Of a DNA stretch of 64,000 bases, positions 62,823 to 64,000 are shown one piece after another. Source of the stretch: Didymodactylos carnosus (Eukaryota; Rotifera; Eurotatoria; Philodinida; Philodinidae); the NCBI GenBank assembly GCA_905250885.1, contig CAJNOQ010000138.1, positions 1 to 64,000 on the forward strand. The letters are read 5' to 3'. How positions within the stretch are numbered: the first letter of the stretch is position 1; every line of letters starts with the position of its first letter. The translations under genes were made by a program, and so were the position numbers. A model generated the notes under the pieces. It saw only the letters and a program-made list of their open reading frames with translations, had not been told where the DNA came from and ran no database searches.

Positions 62823-64000
62823 TTTTATTTTTTTAACAGAGGAGAGATATCCTTAAAACAGAAGAATTATAGATTTAAGCTTAATATCAAAAGATCATTC
62901 AATTCTTTCTTTAACTAAAATAAATGTCATTTCTTTTAAAATTACATATTGCAATTTTAATTGGTATTCATTAAGAAACATTCATAATAGTATCAGTTAA
63001 CTTCTTCTCAAAAGTGGTATATGTCATTCATATGCTCTTATCTGTTGTATAGAAACAACATTTGAAGGCTAAGCAAATTATTTATATTAATAATGATATG
63101 TATTACACACAATATCTAATAAATAAGTTCTTATTTTTGGCTAACATTTTTTCTTTCTATCTGATCATGACAGACAGACTATTCTTGTTAATAATAGTAT
63201 TCAGATTAGAATGAGATGTCGACAAAAACCTCTTTATACAATTAATTGTTAGTTTACTTATTTATATGTATAATATAAAACCATTCTTGTTGATTTGATT
63301 ATAGAAGAAAACAGTGTTGCTGCTTTTTCACGTTAGCTTATACACAAATATTTCCAGATGCAAAATCTGCTGTTTCCAAGATATATATTATCTAAATTAG
63401 ACAACACCTGCTGTTCTGATCAAATCAAATCGTAGCTAAGCAACTAACTTAACATGAAGATATTCATCCGTCGTTTTAAAAGTAATTTGTCTTTAGATCT
63501 CAGTAATTTTTCGATGATTTAGTACTAGTCGTAATCAGCTCTTCACAAATAGCGAGAAGCATGAGAAGTTTTGAACAGTGAACAGACACTCATATTCTTA
63601 AAAGCAGTTATTTATTTATTGTAAGTAAATCAATATTTATTTTTGTGCAAACAAAAGCATAAAGTTACAATCAGTGCAAACAATTTGTCAATAGGTGGTT
63701 TTTCACCAGTTGCTATTATTGAAAAGAAGTTACGAATAGAATATCCGAAGCCTAACAAATTGAACTCTTTTTTTCTTTTTATCATAATGTTTGTATATTC
63801 TGATCAATGTTAAGAAATTTTGAAACAAATGACAATTTGACAATTTATGAGTGTAGAAACATTAGATTTCACCTTATTAAATATCAAACTTTTCAAAATT
63901 GAAGGTTAACTATGTGTAATAATTGTTCATTTCAATCATTTCTCTTTCTATTATGTCAGAGAAGTGTTTCCCGTTTATACAAATTTCTTTCACACATTAA
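62823..64000. other. No gene recognised to the window end
   Basis: AT-rich. It could hide the missing signal-peptide exon of the CUB/Kunitz gene on the minus strand, but I found no convincing ATG exon with a donor. Confidence 0.5.

Overview
The window looks like nuclear DNA of a small invertebrate, most probably a bdelloid rotifer (Rotaria/Adineta type). That assignment is an inference from AT-rich sequence, dense genes with mostly 50-70 bp GT-AG introns, many short terminal-inverted-repeat elements, and one bacterial-looking dehydrogenase gene with introns. No taxonomic marker was searched.

Layout. 1-10 kb: repeat-rich, with a MITE, a 53-bp-arm palindrome, a nested fold-back of about 2 kb, a decayed SRP54 copy that has lost its GTPase domain (5.5-6.5 kb), and a RING1/RNF2 Polycomb E3 ligase gene (minus). 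10-19 kb: a hAT-like MITE, a Tubby gene (minus, 12.7-15.6 kb) and two further repeat elements. 19-35 kb: a tetraspanin (plus), then a minus-strand series: BCAS3, a two-domain phosphoethanolamine N-methyltransferase, a SET/MYND protein with an extra C-terminal MYND finger, and GSTZ1. A 5'-truncated LINE lies just upstream of GSTZ1. 36-43 kb: a motif-repeat patch; condensin subunit NCAPH (minus), whose second intron holds an inverted-repeat element carrying an identical 300-bp copy of sequence downstream of the same gene; and NAT9, divergent from NCAPH. 44.7-49.7 kb: an EB1 (MAPRE) gene with a mutually exclusive exon pair and two alternative last exons encoding EEF or EEY tails, then an NAD-dependent epimerase/uronate-dehydrogenase-like gene. 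50.5-61.4 kb: a large minus-strand single-pass membrane protein gene with CUB domains and a Kunitz domain. One of its introns holds an antisense two-exon gene of unknown function, and other introns hold inverted-repeat elements. 62.8-64 kb: nothing recognised.

The genes are mostly unrelated housekeeping functions: chromatin (RING1, NCAPH, SMYD-like), microtubules (EB1; NAT9 is linked to microtubule stability in flies), autophagy/cytoskeleton (BCAS3), phosphocholine synthesis (PMT) and tyrosine catabolism (GSTZ1). No operon or defence-island logic is visible. Exon joins were read by eye from splice sites, reading phase and remembered family sequences; no alignment was run.
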